Shown: one piece after another, positions 6,013-7,420 of the stretch
Layout of the letters: each line of letters begins with the position of its first letter
How positions within the stretch are numbered: position 1 is the first letter of the stretch
Source: Paenibacillus sp.
Lineage (GTDB): Bacteria > Bacillota > Bacilli > Paenibacillales > NBRC-103111
Reading direction: 5' to 3'
DNA: 7,420 bases
NCBI GenBank assembly: GCA_029239545.1
Contig: JARBUQ010000219.1
Location: 1 to 7,420 of the forward strand
Notes under the pieces: model-generated
Told to the model about the DNA's origin: nothing
Seen by the model: only the letters and a program-made list of their open reading frames with translations
The model's database searches: none
Program-made: the position numbers and the translations under genes

Positions 6013-6657
6013 CTACCTCTTTATCCCCACAATCTCGATTAGCTCATGCATATCCTGAATCACATATGTCGGATCGAACTTACGCAGATGATCTTCACCC
6101 TTCATGGACCACGCCACAGCAACAGACGGTACTCCAGCAGCGCGAGCCGCCACAATGTCATACTGACTGTCACCCACCATCAGAGCTTGCTCTGCGGACG
6201 TCTGGAGTCTCTCCAAGGCCAACAGTACCATAGCGGGATCCGGCTTTCCTTGAGCGACATCTTGTACGGTAACGACGGTATCCATGAATTTGTCCAAACC
6301 ACACAGCTTGAGTCCCATCAGAGTAGTGAGCTGCATTTTATTCGTTACTACGCCCATCTTGATTCCCGCGGCCTGCAGCTGCTGAAGCACCTCATGGACG
6401 TGGGGGAACTCCTTCACCATCACATCATGTTTTTCGAGATTAAAGGCTCTATATTTCACAATCAAATCATCGATCTGCTCTAGTCCGGTAAAGAACTTGA
6501 TCTGTTCGTTCAAAGAATAGCCCATATGGGGAATGATATCTTCCCTTGTATACACCTTCTCAGATACGCCCTCTAAAGTATGCAGGAATGAATGGATAAT
6601 CAGCTCATTCGTGTCCACTATCGTTCCGTCCAAGTCGAAAAGCACAGTCGTAATCAT
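6013..6657 (-). CDS. ppaX: Pyrophosphatase PpaX, HAD superfamily
   Basis: PpaX hydrolyses the pyrophosphate released when HPr kinase/phosphorylase dephosphorylates Ser-P-HPr by phosphorolysis, so it serves carbon catabolite control. The 214-residue product has all HAD motifs: DLDGT (D8 nucleophile, D10 acid/base), motif II VVTNK (T105), motif III lysine K138 in GKPDP, and motif IV VGDSQYD (D163, D167). A helical cap lies between motifs I and II. B. subtilis PpaX has 216 residues. I chose the ATG at 6657, with GGAG 4 nt and AAGGGAG about 11 nt upstream. An in-frame TTG at 6687 would add ten residues and overlap the lgt stop, but lacks a good ribosome binding site. The neighbours lgt and yvoF match the B. 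subtilis hprK-lgt-yvoD-ppaX-yvoF order, except that yvoD is absent. A general phosphoglycolate phosphatase-like role is the alternative. Confidence 0.88.
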   Translation of the reverse strand: MITTVLFDLDGTIVDTNELIIHSFLHTLEGVSEKVYTREDIIPHMGYSLNEQIKFFTGLEQIDDLIVKYRAFNLEKHDVMVKEFPHVHEVLQQLQAAGIKMGVVTNKMQLTTLMGLKLCGLDKFMDTVVTVQDVAQGKPDPAMVLLALERLQTSAEQALMVGDSQYDIVAARAAGVPSVAVAWSMKGEDHLRKFDPTYVIQDMHELIEIVGIKR

Positions 6658-6683
6658 GTGGCTCCATTCTCCCTTGCTTCTAG

Positions 6684-7420
6684 TCAAATGCCTTCGCCTG
6701 TATGCGCCATCTCCACCGACTTCGTTGAACGGATCGGATCGGAATACTTCTCAGCCGACCAGCCCTTGCGCCTGCGTACAATAATGAGCACGATCGACGC
6801 AATAATGATTAACAGGGCCAGTAAGGATGAAATTCTAACATTCCCGTAATCCATATTCCCAGGCTCGAACACCATCGTCATCGGGAGCCACAACCCGTCA
6901 ACAATCGCTCTCAGCCATTCGGGAGCTGTAATCGCAAGACTGTCTGTACGGATTCCTTCAATTAAGAACCTTCCGATGGAATACCAGATGAAATAACTGA
7001 AGAACAATTCTCCTGCTCTCATGAATTTCTGTCTTCTCAGCACGAATAATAATCCCAGCCCTACAAGGTTCCATAAGGATTCATACAGAAATGTCGGATG
7101 ATAAAAAATACCGTCTATGTACATCTGATCAGTGATGAAATTGGGCAAATGCAGCGTGTCCCGAAGGAAGGATTCTTCCACTGGGCCTCCATGCGCTTCT
7201 TGATTGACGAAATTGCCCCAGCGTCCGATCATTTGACCCACTATGAGCGAAGGCGCGCAAATATCAGCAATTCTCCAGAAATTATACCCTTTTCGTCGAA
7301 AATAGATAACCGCCCCGATGATCGCCCCGATAAGGGCACCATAAATGGCAATCCCACCGTTCCATATGGCGAATACATCCCACAAATTATTTTTGTATGC
7401 ATCCCATTTGAACGCAACGT
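6684..7420 (-). CDS. lgt: Prolipoprotein diacylglyceryl transferase Lgt (5' end cut by window edge)
   Basis: Lgt is a multi-pass membrane enzyme that moves the diacylglyceryl group from phosphatidylglycerol to the lipobox cysteine of prolipoproteins, the first step of lipoprotein maturation. About 245 residues are visible and the frame is still open at 7420, so the N-terminus is missing. The TTG at 7385 is an internal leucine codon, not the start: the upstream codons read WDAYKNNLWDVFAIWNGG, which is typical Lgt sequence. The signature GRWGNFVNQEAHGG is at fragment residues 65-78, HPTFLYES at 107-114 and GRFLIEGIRTDSL at 149-161. Hydrophobic segments lie near 21-40, 118-127, 138-146 and 198-214. 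A segment of about 30 residues (PEWLRAIVDG to NVRISS) precedes the last membrane helix, and the tail is basic. In B. subtilis hprK lies upstream, which would be beyond the right edge here. Confidence 0.95.
   Translation of the reverse strand, partial: VAFKWDAYKNNLWDVFAIWNGGIAIYGALIGAIIGAVIYFRRKGYNFWRIADICAPSLIVGQMIGRWGNFVNQEAHGGPVEESFLRDTLHLPNFITDQMYIDGIFYHPTFLYESLWNLVGLGLLFVLRRQKFMRAGELFFSYFIWYSIGRFLIEGIRTDSLAITAPEWLRAIVDGLWLPMTMVFEPGNMDYGNVRISSLLALLIIIASIVLIIVRRRKGWSAEKYSDPIRSTKSVEMAHTGEGI

Noticed and set aside
5907..6483. Plus-strand open frames of 108 and 145 codons
   Set aside because: They are antisense to yvoF and ppaX, both with clear family motifs, and have no ribosome binding site or domain.
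1..7420. tRNA or rRNA genes, CRISPR arrays, insertion sequences, prophage or toxin-antitoxin genes
   Set aside because: The minus strand is almost fully taken up by nine recognisable housekeeping genes. No repeat arrays, transposase motifs or RNA-gene signatures were seen.

Overview
The window is a stretch of Bacillales-type chromosome, most like Paenibacillus or a related Paenibacillaceae. The protein sequences, the strong GGAGG-type ribosome binding sites and the gene order support this. The order lgt - ppaX - yvoF - hisZ - hisG - hisD - hisB - hisH - hisF is that of Bacillus subtilis, with two genes of the B. subtilis order absent at their usual places (yvoD and hisA). All nine genes lie on the minus strand, so transcription runs from high to low coordinates.

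Right part (7420 to 5495): a tightly packed unit made of the 5'-truncated lipoprotein diacylglyceryl transferase gene lgt, the pyrophosphatase gene ppaX, and a hexapeptide-repeat acyltransferase (yvoF type). It ends in a rho-independent terminator-like hairpin (5461-5410). In B. subtilis hprK lies upstream of lgt; here that position is outside the window.

Middle gap (5494-5247): this holds the terminator, followed directly by a sigma-A-like promoter (-35 TTGACG, -10 TAAACT) and a leader of about 125 nt in front of hisZ. No T-box or attenuator could be recognised. A hyphenated inverted repeat over the expected start point is a possible operator.

Left part (5246 to 1): the histidine operon. 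HisZ and short-form HisG together make the ATP phosphoribosyltransferase of the first step. HisD catalyses the last two oxidations. HisB is the imidazoleglycerol-phosphate dehydratase. HisH and HisF form the imidazole-glycerol-phosphate synthase. hisD/hisB overlap by 4 bp and hisB/hisH are 1 bp apart, which points to translational coupling. hisF runs off the left edge about 18 codons before its usual end.

This is essentially an ordinary housekeeping region and I see no new biological system. The points worth a second look are the absence of hisA between hisH and hisF, a strongly GC-rich hisD core (about 70% GC against about 53% in neighbours), the abutting terminator and promoter in front of hisZ, and start codons of hisD and hisZ that should be moved downstream because their longest-ORF starts lie inside the Shine-Dalgarno sequence.
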